Source of the DNA: CAYXLI01 sp964464925
GTDB lineage: Bacteria; Acidobacteriota; Terriglobia; Bryobacterales; Bryobacteraceae
Length of the DNA: 64,000 nucleotides
Direction of reading: 5' to 3'
Assembly: GCA_964464925.1 (NCBI GenBank)
Contig: CAYXLI010000006.1
Span: 62,001 to 126,000, forward strand
The notes beneath the pieces were generated by a model. That model had not been told where the DNA came from. It saw only the letters and a list, made by a program, of their open reading frames with translations, and ran no database searches. Numbering within the stretch: the first letter of the stretch is position 1; the number at the start of each line of letters is the position of its first letter. This document shows, piece by piece, positions 44,607-52,549 of this stretch. The translations under genes were made by a program, and so were the position numbers.

Positions 44607-44873
44607 ATGCTCCGCTTCATTTTTCTCATCCTCACAGCGATTCTTCTGATTTCGGTCATCCGCTCAGTGGCCGGAGTGCTGCTCAAGTTGGTAGCAGGTT
44701 TTCTGAAATCACCTCCCGCCGTACACAGACCGGATAGCGTTCCCGCTGTAGGGGAGTTACGCAAAGATCCCGTTTGCGGAATCTACGTCTCGACCGCAAC
44801 CACACTGAAAAAGACCTTAAAGGGTGAGACCTTCTATTTCTGCTCCCCGGAGTGCCGGGACAAGTTCGCTTAG
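44607..44873 (+). CDS. Membrane-anchored YHS-domain protein
   Basis: An 88-residue protein with one N-terminal membrane helix (about 2-31) and a C-terminal YHS domain: KDPVCGIYV followed by FYFCSPECRDKFA. Three Cys of this small domain fit metal or copper/haem binding, as in YHS domains of heavy-metal ATPases and copper resistance proteins. The start at ATG 44607 directly abuts a hairpin, so expression or the start itself is uncertain. Confidence 0.72.
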   Translation: MLRFIFLILTAILLISVIRSVAGVLLKLVAGFLKSPPAVHRPDSVPAVGELRKDPVCGIYVSTATTLKKTLKGETFYFCSPECRDKFA

Positions 44874-44914
44874 AGTAGTAGCAACAGAAGTACTAATTAA
44901 CGGCACAGCCGAAA

Positions 44915-45592
44915 TTACGAAGCGAACCCAACTTGCATTTGGTTGGATACCGGCGCGGCTATTCTCGACGCGTTCCGCTGCTCAGCTAGAGAGTGCCGAA
45001 AGTATTCGACTATGCGAGCACACTCCCGCCGGATCTCCTGCTCGCGTACTTCCGAAATAATCGGCGTGCGGCGGCGCGGATTCTGCGACTGCTCATGGGC
45101 GAGTTGCAGGGCAGTGAGCGCATCCTCGGTGAGGGCATTCATATCCGCACCCGCGCCGATGAGAAAGCGGACCACTTCGTACTGGCCCCACAAAACAGCA
45201 GCATGCAGGGGAGTTCCGTAACCGTCCTTGACGTCCATCAGTTCCGGTGATGACTCAATAAGTTTCTCTACGCGGTCGAGCCGGCCAAACGCGGCGGCCT
45301 GGCGAAGAGAGATGACGGCTCCGCGGATCTCGAGCAGGTCCACAGCCCGCATTTTACCCGTCTCGTTGGCCCAGCCGATTGCAGGGCTCCCGAACTCCTC
45401 ATCCAGAGCGTTGATGTCGGCACCGTTCCGGAGGAGGAATTCAATGCAGTCGAGACGGCCGCGAAGGGCGGCAAAATGGAGCGCTGTTGCTCCCTCCCAC
45501 CGGCACGAAACGAGGGAAGGATCCTCCGCAAGCAAGCTTTTCAGGCGAGGGAGGTCCCCGAGTTCAGCTGCTTCACAGAACTCTTTTTGCAT
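44915..45592 (-). CDS. Ankyrin-repeat protein
   Basis: A 225-residue protein made of about five ankyrin repeats, e.g. GATALHFAALRGRLDCIEFL, GADINALDEEFGSPAIGWAN and GTPLHAAVLWGQYEVVRFLI, then a charged C-terminal helix. No signal peptide or membrane segment; a cytoplasmic protein-binding module. Partner unknown. Confidence 0.8.
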   Translation of the reverse strand: MQKEFCEAAELGDLPRLKSLLAEDPSLVSCRWEGATALHFAALRGRLDCIEFLLRNGADINALDEEFGSPAIGWANETGKMRAVDLLEIRGAVISLRQAAAFGRLDRVEKLIESSPELMDVKDGYGTPLHAAVLWGQYEVVRFLIGAGADMNALTEDALTALQLAHEQSQNPRRRTPIISEVREQEIRRECARIVEYFRHSLAEQRNASRIAAPVSNQMQVGFAS

Positions 45593-45642
45593 GATGGAGA
45601 TTCCATCGGCCGATGGAAGCGGAAACTTCAGAGTATTGCAAG

Positions 45643-46008
45643 CTACAAACGATCGTGTGATCTGGTACTTTGTGGCTTAGTTTGGTGGAACAGAGCGGCA
45701 CTGGCCAGGGCGGCAGTGATCTGAGCAAGTAGGGTGTCTATCGCGTCCGAGGTCTGCACGACAAGAACGTGCATATTCTCCCGCTCCCGCTGAGCAATGC
45801 GGCCCAGTTGCGGGCCGGACATGCTTGGGAGTTGCTCACAAGTGATCAGGAGATCGATCTGGCCCGGAAATTGCCGAAGTATGATCAGCGCCGAGTGTGG
45901 CGACCGGACAGAAAGGACGGAGTAATTCTCGCGTGCAAGTGCCGCCTCAAGCGATTCCCGGAGATCGGAATCGCTTACAACGACGAGAATGGTAGGGGCG
46001 GTTTTCAT
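45643..46008 (-). CDS. Degenerate (pseudo-)receiver domain protein
   Basis: A 121-residue CheY-like fold by pattern (ILVVVSDSDLRESLEAALAR, LLITCEQLPSMSG) but the phospho-acceptor Asp is replaced by Cys57 and the acidic pair is reduced to Ser-Asp; the conserved Lys is not found in its usual place. It cannot be phosphorylated like a normal regulator. Such receivers act as constitutive or redox/ligand-regulated modules. The single Cys at the acceptor site is unusual. It is preceded by a strong hairpin and has no visible ribosome site. Confidence 0.6.
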   Translation of the reverse strand: MKTAPTILVVVSDSDLRESLEAALARENYSVLSVRSPHSALIILRQFPGQIDLLITCEQLPSMSGPQLGRIAQRERENMHVLVVQTSDAIDTLLAQITAALASAALFHQTKPQSTRSHDRL

Positions 46009-46009
46009 A

Positions 46010-46063
46010 CTGAATAAAAGAGCCCGGGGCCGGAACAGAAGGCAGAGAAACCGGACCCCGGGC
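46010..46063 (-). terminator. Strong hairpin with T-tract just before the pseudo-receiver start
   Basis: On the minus strand a 12-bp GC-rich stem (46051-46063 with 46022-46033, one bulged base) and a 17-base loop are followed by TCTTTTATTCA and then the ATG at 46008. The form is that of an intrinsic terminator or attenuator placed in the leader of the gene. On the plus strand there is no T-tract. Confidence 0.6.
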
Positions 46064-46352
46064 GAATACTACGCGAACATTCAGGAGACCCGCTTTATCC
46101 AAGGAGGCAGTGCAGAAGCGTTGTCACTGTCGTTCTTCGTTCGCATTGAGTAAGACGCAAAGGGCATCGCGGCGCATCCCGCATTACTCCTAGTGTCCCG
46201 GTTTCGTCACGGTGAATTACCCTGGGCGCAGCTTCGTGGATCCGCGGTAAGACGCGAACCCGGCAAATCAGGGTTGCACTCCGCAACTGAAGAGATACAA
46301 TCGGCTCACGAAGAATTGCAAAGCCTGACGGTGATGACGCAAACGGACGTTT
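46064..46352. other. Non-coding stretch between pseudo-receiver and NarL-type regulator
   Basis: Together with the hairpin, 344 bases have no convincing gene. An AAGGAGG at about 46101 precedes GTG 46110 by only 2 bases and opens a 27-codon frame, which is not convincing. From 46265 to 46340 one plus-strand frame contains SATEEIQSAHEELQSL, resembling the coiled coil of CheR/PAS-type hybrid kinases, but it has no domain around it. No tRNA or clear riboswitch was seen. Confidence 0.4.
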
Positions 46353-46976
46353 ATGGAAAAACCGAAGGTAGTACTTGCCGACGATCACGTACTTGTCGCG
46401 GAAGGACTTTGCCGTATTTTGGCTGATGAGTTCAATCTGGTAGCAACCGTAGGCAATGGACGGGAACTGATCACCGCGATTGAGGAAAAAAAGCCCGATG
46501 TGGCCTTGGTCGATATCTCTATGCCCCATCTGAACGGAATCGAAGCGGTGCGGATGCTGGCAAATCGTTTTCCCGGAACGCGCCTCATCATGCTGACCAT
46601 GCATTCAGACCCGGAATATGTACGGACTGCGATTCAGGCCGGTGCGCGCGGCTACGTTCTCAAAAGAGCAGCGGCCCGGGAACTGATACAGGCAATCGAA
46701 GCCGTGATTCAGGGGGCCGTCTACCTGAGCGAGTCGATCACAATGCCTTCGGCCACAACAAGCGGAACAACCCAGGAGGTACTGACATCGCGGCAAAGAG
46801 AAGTCTTGCAACTGATCGCGGAAGGCTACAGCGCGAAGCAAATCGCGGGAGAACTGAACATCTCCGTGAAGACGGTAGAGTTCCATAAGACTCGCTTATT
46901 GGAACGGGTGGGAGCGAAAACAACTGCCGACCTGATCCGGTATGCGGTGGAACACGGTATGACTGTCAGGACTTAG
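46353..46976 (+). CDS. NarL/FixJ-family response regulator
   Basis: A 207-residue regulator: receiver with the acidic pair ADD, phospho-acceptor Asp54 in ALVDISMPHLNG, Thr in LIMLTMHSD and Lys in GYVLKRAAA, then a LuxR-type HTH (LTSRQREVLQLIAEGYSAKQ, ISVKTVEFHKTRLLERVG). A DNA-binding transcription regulator activated by phosphorylation. No histidine kinase gene is adjacent; a kinase-like coil upstream may be a relic of a former partner. Confidence 0.93.
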   Translation: MEKPKVVLADDHVLVAEGLCRILADEFNLVATVGNGRELITAIEEKKPDVALVDISMPHLNGIEAVRMLANRFPGTRLIMLTMHSDPEYVRTAIQAGARGYVLKRAAARELIQAIEAVIQGAVYLSESITMPSATTSGTTQEVLTSRQREVLQLIAEGYSAKQIAGELNISVKTVEFHKTRLLERVGAKTTADLIRYAVEHGMTVRT

Positions 46977-46995
46977 AACATGCCAGAATCATTCC

Positions 46996-47193
46996 ATGGA
47001 TTGTTGTGACTGCGAGAGGCTGAAACGGGAGCTGATGGATGCGTCGGTCGACCTGGCAAATGCGCAGTCTGTACTGAATGGAAAATCCGGCGCGGTCGCT
47101 GATCCACGTAGCCATTTCATCGCTTCCCGCGACAGACGCGACCTGGCGCACCAGGCGCTTGTCGATCACCTCACGACTCACGAGAAGGTTTGA
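46996..47193 (+). CDS. Small helical hypothetical protein
   Basis: A 65-residue protein, MDCCDCERLKRELMDASVDL at the start, then Asp/Arg/Ala-rich helix. Small proteins with an N-terminal Cys-x-x-Cys-Glu-Arg-Leu and a helix recur in acidobacterial genomes, of unknown function. It lies 19 bases after the NarL-type regulator. The Cys triplet may bind metal. No ribosome site is obvious. Confidence 0.5.
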   Translation: MDCCDCERLKRELMDASVDLANAQSVLNGKSGAVADPRSHFIASRDRRDLAHQALVDHLTTHEKV

Positions 47194-47442
47194 AATGAAA
47201 CTAATCAGGCCTTCGGATATTGTAAAAAAGCAGGGGCCGCGGAATCGATTCTTTTCGGAATCCAAGCCTTGGCCAGGTTTGCAGCCAAGTTGGCCTTCAC
47301 TAGCCTCACGATTGTTTCAGCGCCCAGCAGACTCACGGATTGTCCACGGCCGGGAGTGCATAGACAACCGTTAAACGCTAGGGCAAGTCCGAGGTTTTTT
47401 GTCAGCGTGAAAGGGACTACTCTTAAGTCACAAAGTGATCTT
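47194..47442. other. Region between small ORFs
   Basis: The bases hold only a weak 59-codon frame from ATG 47195 (directly after the previous stop, with AGAAGG before it) that has no recognisable features. No hairpin of note; a GGTTTTTTGTC T-run occurs near 47394. Nothing else seen. Confidence 0.3.
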
Positions 47443-47685
47443 ATGCTGGCGTGTCACTCAGTCGACAAGAGACGCTCACTTAGCTACGAGCGTTACGGGC
47501 CGCAGGTCCTGGCTTTCCGTGAAACCCTCAATGCGCTATTGAGGGAGGCGCGCGACAATTCCGACGAAGAAGCATGGGCGCGCGCGGAACAGGCGCTCGC
47601 AGCGCTGTACCGCCTGGAATGGGCGTTGCGAGACGACGGATACATAGAGATCGCACTGCCACATTGCGATCGGACCACAGATTAA
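47443..47685 (+). CDS. Small hypothetical protein
   Basis: An 80-residue frame from ATG 47443: a basic start, then a strongly helical, Ala/Glu/Arg-rich body (FRETLNALLREARDNSDEEA and EQALAALYRLEWAL) ending YIEIALPHCD. Codon pattern is in keeping with neighbours, but no family is recognised and the start lacks a clear ribosome site. Possibly a co-regulated partner of the NarL-type regulator; uncertain. Confidence 0.4.
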   Translation: MLACHSVDKRRSLSYERYGPQVLAFRETLNALLREARDNSDEEAWARAEQALAALYRLEWALRDDGYIEIALPHCDRTTD

Positions 47686-47728
47686 CCAGCCGAAGCTAAT
47701 TCAGGAAGCGTTCCTGTACAGTGGAGAC

Positions 47729-48775
47729 ATGAAGCTGCAAACGCTGGCTGAGCGTCTAGGCTGCGAACTCCACGGCAACGGCGAAATAAAGATCACTGGA
47801 GTGGCCGGCATGGAGAAAGCCGGGCCGACGGATCTGACATTTCTGGCAAATCCGAAGTACGCGCACAAGGTGAAGCATTCGCGCGCGGGCGCCATTCTGG
47901 TAACGCAGCCGCTGACAGACTCGCAGATGGCGAGCGTGATCTCCGCGAATCCTTATCTCGACTTTGCGCGCGCCCTCGAGTTCTTCTATCAGCCGCCTTG
48001 CCCCGAACCCGGGATTCATCCGCTGGCGTTTGTGCATGAGACCGCGAAGGTCGGCGAGAACGCCTCGGTCGGCCCGTTTGTGTCGATCGGGAAAGACGTG
48101 AAGATCGGACGCAATGCGGTGTTGCATCCACAGGTAGTGATCTATGAAGGCGCGCAGATAGGGGACGACTTCTACGCCCACTCCCACGTCTCCATCAGGG
48201 AATTTTGCCGGATAGGCAACCGGGTTACTCTGCAGAACGGCGTGGTGATAGGCGGTGACGGATTTGGCTTTGCAAAGCGAAAAGACGGAACTCACTATAA
48301 GATCGTGCAGTCCGGCGTAACGGTCATCGAAGACGATGTGGAAGTGCAAACGTTAACGTCAGTGGACCGGGCGACGATTGGTGAAACGAGGGTGAAAAGA
48401 GGAGCGAGGATCGACAGCCTGGTCCAGATTGGCCATGCCTCCGTCGTGGGCGAGGACAACATTATCTGTGCGCAGACAGGGTTGGCAGGCAGTTCGATTC
48501 TCGAGAAGAATGTCCTGCTCGCGGGGCAGGTCGGCGTCTCCGGACATCTGACGATTCATGAGAACTCAATTGTTTACGCGCAGAGCGGGATCGGTGGGGA
48601 CCTGCCGGCAGGATCGATCGTTTCAGGAAGTCCGGCCTTCGGGAACAAGGAGTGGTTGCGTGCAATTACGGCCTTTCCCAAGCTGCCGGAATTGATACGC
48701 ACGGTGAGACAATTGGAAAAGCGGCTGCAGGAATTACAAAAATCGAGCTCTGAAGCCGTGAAAACCGACGAGTGA
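47729..48775 (+). CDS. lpxD: UDP-3-O-acylglucosamine N-acyltransferase LpxD
   Basis: A 348-residue LpxD: an N-terminal uridine-binding domain (MKLQTLAERLGCELHGN, FLANPKYAHKVKHSRAGAIL), then left-handed beta-helix hexapeptide repeats (VGENASVGPFVSIGKDVKIG) with GDGFGFAKRKDGTHYKI and the catalytic His region around VQIGHASVVGEDN, and a C-terminal helix. It adds the second acyl chain to UDP-3-O-acyl-glucosamine in lipid A synthesis, so the cell has LPS. First gene of the operon running to tsaE. A 6-bp inverted repeat (47702-47716) lies just upstream. Confidence 0.96.
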   Translation: MKLQTLAERLGCELHGNGEIKITGVAGMEKAGPTDLTFLANPKYAHKVKHSRAGAILVTQPLTDSQMASVISANPYLDFARALEFFYQPPCPEPGIHPLAFVHETAKVGENASVGPFVSIGKDVKIGRNAVLHPQVVIYEGAQIGDDFYAHSHVSIREFCRIGNRVTLQNGVVIGGDGFGFAKRKDGTHYKIVQSGVTVIEDDVEVQTLTSVDRATIGETRVKRGARIDSLVQIGHASVVGEDNIICAQTGLAGSSILEKNVLLAGQVGVSGHLTIHENSIVYAQSGIGGDLPAGSIVSGSPAFGNKEWLRAITAFPKLPELIRTVRQLEKRLQELQKSSSEAVKTDE

Positions 48776-48779
48776 TCCC

Positions 48780-49574
48780 GTGAACGATCCTATCCTACAC
48801 CCCAACCGTGTCCCGCTGGCCTATAAAAACGAAGAATTCATCGATAGCCCGGATGCGCGGATTCTCAGAATCCTATCTGAATACTTGCAGCCGCTGTGCC
48901 AGTTCCGCGATGAGAAGATCCAGGACACAGTGGTGTTCTTCGGGTCGGCGCGCATTCAGGAGAACGGGCAACTCAGCAAGTATTATCACGATGCTCGCGA
49001 ACTGGCGCGGCTGATTACGGTATGGTCCGACGGCTTACCGGACCACACGCGACGTTTCGTGGTCTGCACAGGCGGCGGCCCGGGCATCATGGAAGCGGCG
49101 AACCGCGGCGCTAATGACGCGGGCGGCAAGACCGTAGGATTAAACATCGGACTTCCGTTCGAGCAGTGGCCAAACCCGTTCATCACGCCCAGCCTTTCGT
49201 TTGAGTTTCACTACTTCTTCATGCGTAAGTTCTGGTTCGCGTACCTGGCAAAAGCACTGGTGGTGTTTCCGGGCGGCTTCGGAACGCTGGACGAGTTGTG
49301 TGAGATTCTGACACTGGCTCAGACGCAGAAACTCGAGAACAAGATCGTGATTCTCCTATACGGCGAGCGGTTCTGGCGTGAAGTGCTCAACTTCGATGCG
49401 CTGGTCGGTCATGGTGTGATCAGCCCGACGGATGTGAATCTGTTTACGTTCGCCGACGATCCGGAGAGCGCGTTTGCGATATTAAGTGAGAAACTGACAG
49501 AGTACTACCTGGAACCTGAAGCACCCCTGGCCGAACCGGAGGTTGCGCCGTCGATTGCAAAGTCCCGAGTCTGA
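48780..49574 (+). CDS. LOG-family (putative cytokinin/nucleotide phosphoribohydrolase) protein
   Basis: A 264-residue protein from GTG 48780. The Rossmann fold shows VFFGSARIQENGQLSKYYHD, GGGPGIMEAANRGANDAGGK and the LOG signature PGGFGTLDELCEILTLAQ. LOG enzymes release nucleobases from nucleoside monophosphates; many bacterial ones are annotated lysine decarboxylase-like in error. The N-terminal ~45 residues are extra. It starts 4 bases after lpxD. Confidence 0.87.
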   Translation: MNDPILHPNRVPLAYKNEEFIDSPDARILRILSEYLQPLCQFRDEKIQDTVVFFGSARIQENGQLSKYYHDARELARLITVWSDGLPDHTRRFVVCTGGGPGIMEAANRGANDAGGKTVGLNIGLPFEQWPNPFITPSLSFEFHYFFMRKFWFAYLAKALVVFPGGFGTLDELCEILTLAQTQKLENKIVILLYGERFWREVLNFDALVGHGVISPTDVNLFTFADDPESAFAILSEKLTEYYLEPEAPLAEPEVAPSIAKSRV

Positions 49575-51516
49575 AAAGTCCCAACGCCCCGTGCGGATCC
49601 AAATCGGCCGCATCGAGCAGTTCTTTGTTCTCTGTACTGCGCTGGCACTGATCTTCTATTTCACCGGCCTGAGCAATGGCTGGACGACACTGGTGGATCT
49701 AGCTGCGTTTGTGCTCGGTTTGTGGGTAAGTATCCGCCTAGTGAAGTGGGTGTCGCGAAATGCGCTGTGGCGGCTGCGGAACCGCCTGGTAGTGGCCTAT
49801 CTCTTCGTGGGCTTAGTGCCCACGGTGCTGATCTGCCTGCTGATGGGCATTACGGTGTACCTGGTATCCGGACAGATTGCAGTGTACCTGGTGACAACCG
49901 AACTGGAACGCCGGACTTCGGCGATTCGGGGCAGCGCAGAGTTTCTTCTGCGGGCCGCGGACGAGCCAGTAGACTTCAATCGGATGGTGGCTCCGTATCT
50001 GAAGGCTCGCTATCCAGGGCTGGAAGTGGTAGCGGAGAATAACGATTCTTACTGGACGTTTCCAGAGGATTCTGATCTGGAGCCTCCGCCGGACGGGTGG
50101 AAGGATACGACCGGCCTTGTAGTGCGCGAGGGAAGGCTGTTCGGCTGGGCGCATGTAGTGAAGGAATCGCGCGCAGTGACGGTGGTGTTTCCAATTACGC
50201 GCGAGGCGCTGGGAGATTTCGCATTGGGCGTGGCGGAATCCGGTGTATTTTCCCTGGCCAATACACTCCCAAATAAGACAAATAGCCTGCTTCATCCTCC
50301 GCTGGGCGGGGGTAGCGAGGCCACGCAGAATCGGGTTCCTCCGTCGGTGAATGTGCTGGATGTGGAGGTGCGATGGGGCGGGCCGATTCCGGTTGCGAAT
50401 TGGGACAAGCCCGGCCAGTTGGACACGGCGGTTCTGGTGACACGGACGCGCCCCTCCGCAGTGTTGCGCACGGTTTTTTTGGAAAAGGCTAACTATGCCG
50501 CCGATGAGGTGGTGTGGGCCGCGTTCCTGACCGTAGCGGCATTGTTTCTGATTGCAGAAGGTACATCGCTGTTCATCGGCATCAGCATTACGCGGACGAT
50601 TACGGCCGCGGTGCACGATTTGTATCTGGGCACGGTAAAGGTGACGGGAGGAGATTTCACAAACCGGATCCCGACGCACGGCAAGGACCAACTGGCCACG
50701 CTGGCAACGTCGTTCAACCAGATGACCGAGAACCTGCAGCGGCTGATCAATTCCGAAAAGGAGAGGCAGCGGCTACATTCCGAGCTGGAAATTGCTCGCG
50801 AGGTGCAGAATCAACTCTATCCGAAGCACGTGCCGGAATCGCGTGGACTGAAGATACGAGCGTTCTGCGATCCGGCGCGGATGGTTTCGGGCGACTATTA
50901 CGATTACCTGCGGCTGGGTCCGGGCAAGATCGCGATTGCCATCGGCGATGTGGCGGGAAAAGGAATTTCAGCAGCGCTCCTGATGGCGACGGTGCAATCG
51001 GCGTATCGCGCGCAGCTGCGCCAGGCGGGCGAAGGCGTGCTAAACACGGCGGAGGTTGTTTCCCAGGTGAATCAGCAGCTCTATGCATTTACTTCGCCGG
51101 AGAAGTACGCCACGTTCTTCTGCGGTGTTTATGACGAAGGCAGCGGGCGATTCACGTATACGAACGCGGGACACCTGCCACCGATCTTTGTGCGGCCGGC
51201 GGGAGGAGGGGCCGAAGTGAGCCGGCTGGATGTGAACGGCATGGTGGTAGGAGCGTTTCCTTTCTCCGAATACGATTCGAGCTGCATCACATTAAATGCC
51301 GGTGATACGCTGGTGTTCTTCACCGACGGCATCACCGAGCCCGAAAACGCCTACGGCGAGATGTTCGGCGAGGATCGCCTGACAGACCTGGTTGTGAAGA
51401 ATCTTCACATGGATGACGGCGGCCTGACCGATACAATCACCAATGCAGTACGGCAATGGACGGGTACCGAGGAGTTGCAAGACGACATGACACTGCTGCT
51501 CCTCCGGAGGCGTTGA
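49543..51516 (+). CDS. Membrane-bound SpoIIE/RsbU-type PP2C phosphatase with HAMP
   Basis: About 657 residues; start uncertain (TTG 49543, TTG 49555 with GGAGG 12 bases upstream, or GTG 49591), each overlapping or just beyond the LOG gene. Three membrane helices lie near residues 24-100, then a periplasmic sensor-like region (about 105-320), another helix and a HAMP domain (SITRTITAAVHDLYLGTVKV, to about 410). The C-terminal phosphatase has GDYYDYL, IGDVAGKGISAALLMA, FFTDGITEPEN and DDMTLLLL, the metal-binding Asp set of SpoIIE/RsbU. Such proteins dephosphorylate anti-anti-sigma factors in stress signalling. No RsbV/RsbW partner is next to it. Confidence 0.9.
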   Translation: MRRRLQSPESEKSQRPVRIQIGRIEQFFVLCTALALIFYFTGLSNGWTTLVDLAAFVLGLWVSIRLVKWVSRNALWRLRNRLVVAYLFVGLVPTVLICLLMGITVYLVSGQIAVYLVTTELERRTSAIRGSAEFLLRAADEPVDFNRMVAPYLKARYPGLEVVAENNDSYWTFPEDSDLEPPPDGWKDTTGLVVREGRLFGWAHVVKESRAVTVVFPITREALGDFALGVAESGVFSLANTLPNKTNSLLHPPLGGGSEATQNRVPPSVNVLDVEVRWGGPIPVANWDKPGQLDTAVLVTRTRPSAVLRTVFLEKANYAADEVVWAAFLTVAALFLIAEGTSLFIGISITRTITAAVHDLYLGTVKVTGGDFTNRIPTHGKDQLATLATSFNQMTENLQRLINSEKERQRLHSELEIAREVQNQLYPKHVPESRGLKIRAFCDPARMVSGDYYDYLRLGPGKIAIAIGDVAGKGISAALLMATVQSAYRAQLRQAGEGVLNTAEVVSQVNQQLYAFTSPEKYATFFCGVYDEGSGRFTYTNAGHLPPIFVRPAGGGAEVSRLDVNGMVVGAFPFSEYDSSCITLNAGDTLVFFTDGITEPENAYGEMFGEDRLTDLVVKNLHMDDGGLTDTITNAVRQWTGTEELQDDMTLLLLRRR

Positions 51517-51519
51517 GGC

Positions 51520-52536
51520 TTGAGCCTGTTTCAGCAACTGCCGCATTTGAGGCCGCGACTGATCGGCATAGTGATTGCGATCGCGGTGGTGCTGGCGATC
51601 GGTACCGCCGGATTCGTTGTCATTGAGCACTACCCGGTGTTCGATGCGTTCTACATGTCGCTGACAACGATCACGACGGTAGGCTACGGAGAGATCCGCG
51701 GCCTGAGCCGGGCCGGGCGGATTTTCAATTCTTTCCTGATCCTGTTTGGCGTCACTTCCCTTCTGCTGGCGATGGGAGCGATGACGCAGACCATCATCGA
51801 ACTGGAGTTTAGCCGATTCTTCGAGAAGCGGCGCGTGAAGCGAATGATCGACAAACTGAACGGACATTACATTGTTTGCGGATTCGGGAAAGTGGGCCGC
51901 GGCGCCGCACTGGAACTGAAGCGCGCGGGAGCGGACTTTATCGTGATCGAAAGAAGCGACGATAAGGTGGAGCGCGCGATGCGAGACGGCATGCTGGCCG
52001 TGCATGGCGATGCGACACGCGATGAGTATCTGCTGGAACTGGGCGTGCAGAGAGCCAAGGGCCTGATTGCTGCGCTGTCGACGGACGCAGACAACCTGTT
52101 CCTGGTGATTTCGGCGAAGGCGTTGAATCCGAAGATGGTCGTATCGGCTCGCGTGATCGATGAGAATTCCGAGCAGAAGTTGAAGCGCGCAGGGGCGGAC
52201 ACGACCGTTGCGTCGTATAACGTGACGGGCACCCGGCTGGCGCAAGGGTTGTTGCGGCCGGATGTCGTCCAGTTTCTGGATAGCGCAACGATGAATCTGG
52301 GGCCGAATATAGGGATCGAGCAGATGCGCGTGTCGGAGACCTGCGATTACAACTCGAAATCGCTGGCGGAACTCAAGCTGCGGAGGGAATTGGGAGTGAT
52401 TGTGCTGGCGATCCGGAAATCGAGCGGGCATATGCTGTTTAATCCTGACGCGGATGAACGGATTGACGCGGGCGATGTGCTGATCGCGATGGGAGAGATG
52501 GAGAAGCTGGGCAAATTGGAAAGAATGCTTACGTAG
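51520..52536 (+). CDS. Two-TM potassium channel with RCK (TrkA-N/TrkA-C) domain
   Basis: A 338-residue protein from TTG 51520, 3 bases after the phosphatase stop and with GGAGG close upstream. Two membrane helices flank a pore with the K+ filter TTVGYGE (residues 52-58), then the RCK domain: NGHYIVCGFGKVGRGAALEL (nucleotide binding), VIERSDDKVE and a TrkA-C-like end (about 250-338). A ligand-gated K+ channel in the inner membrane. Confidence 0.93.
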   Translation: MSLFQQLPHLRPRLIGIVIAIAVVLAIGTAGFVVIEHYPVFDAFYMSLTTITTVGYGEIRGLSRAGRIFNSFLILFGVTSLLLAMGAMTQTIIELEFSRFFEKRRVKRMIDKLNGHYIVCGFGKVGRGAALELKRAGADFIVIERSDDKVERAMRDGMLAVHGDATRDEYLLELGVQRAKGLIAALSTDADNLFLVISAKALNPKMVVSARVIDENSEQKLKRAGADTTVASYNVTGTRLAQGLLRPDVVQFLDSATMNLGPNIGIEQMRVSETCDYNSKSLAELKLRRELGVIVLAIRKSSGHMLFNPDADERIDAGDVLIAMGEMEKLGKLERMLT

Positions 52537-52549
52537 GAGCGCTACAGAA

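Noticed and set aside
46150..46200. Similarity to a cyclic-di-GMP riboswitch (GACGCAAAGGGCA)
   Set aside because: Only one short conserved piece is present; the second part and the paired stems cannot be formed from the surrounding bases.
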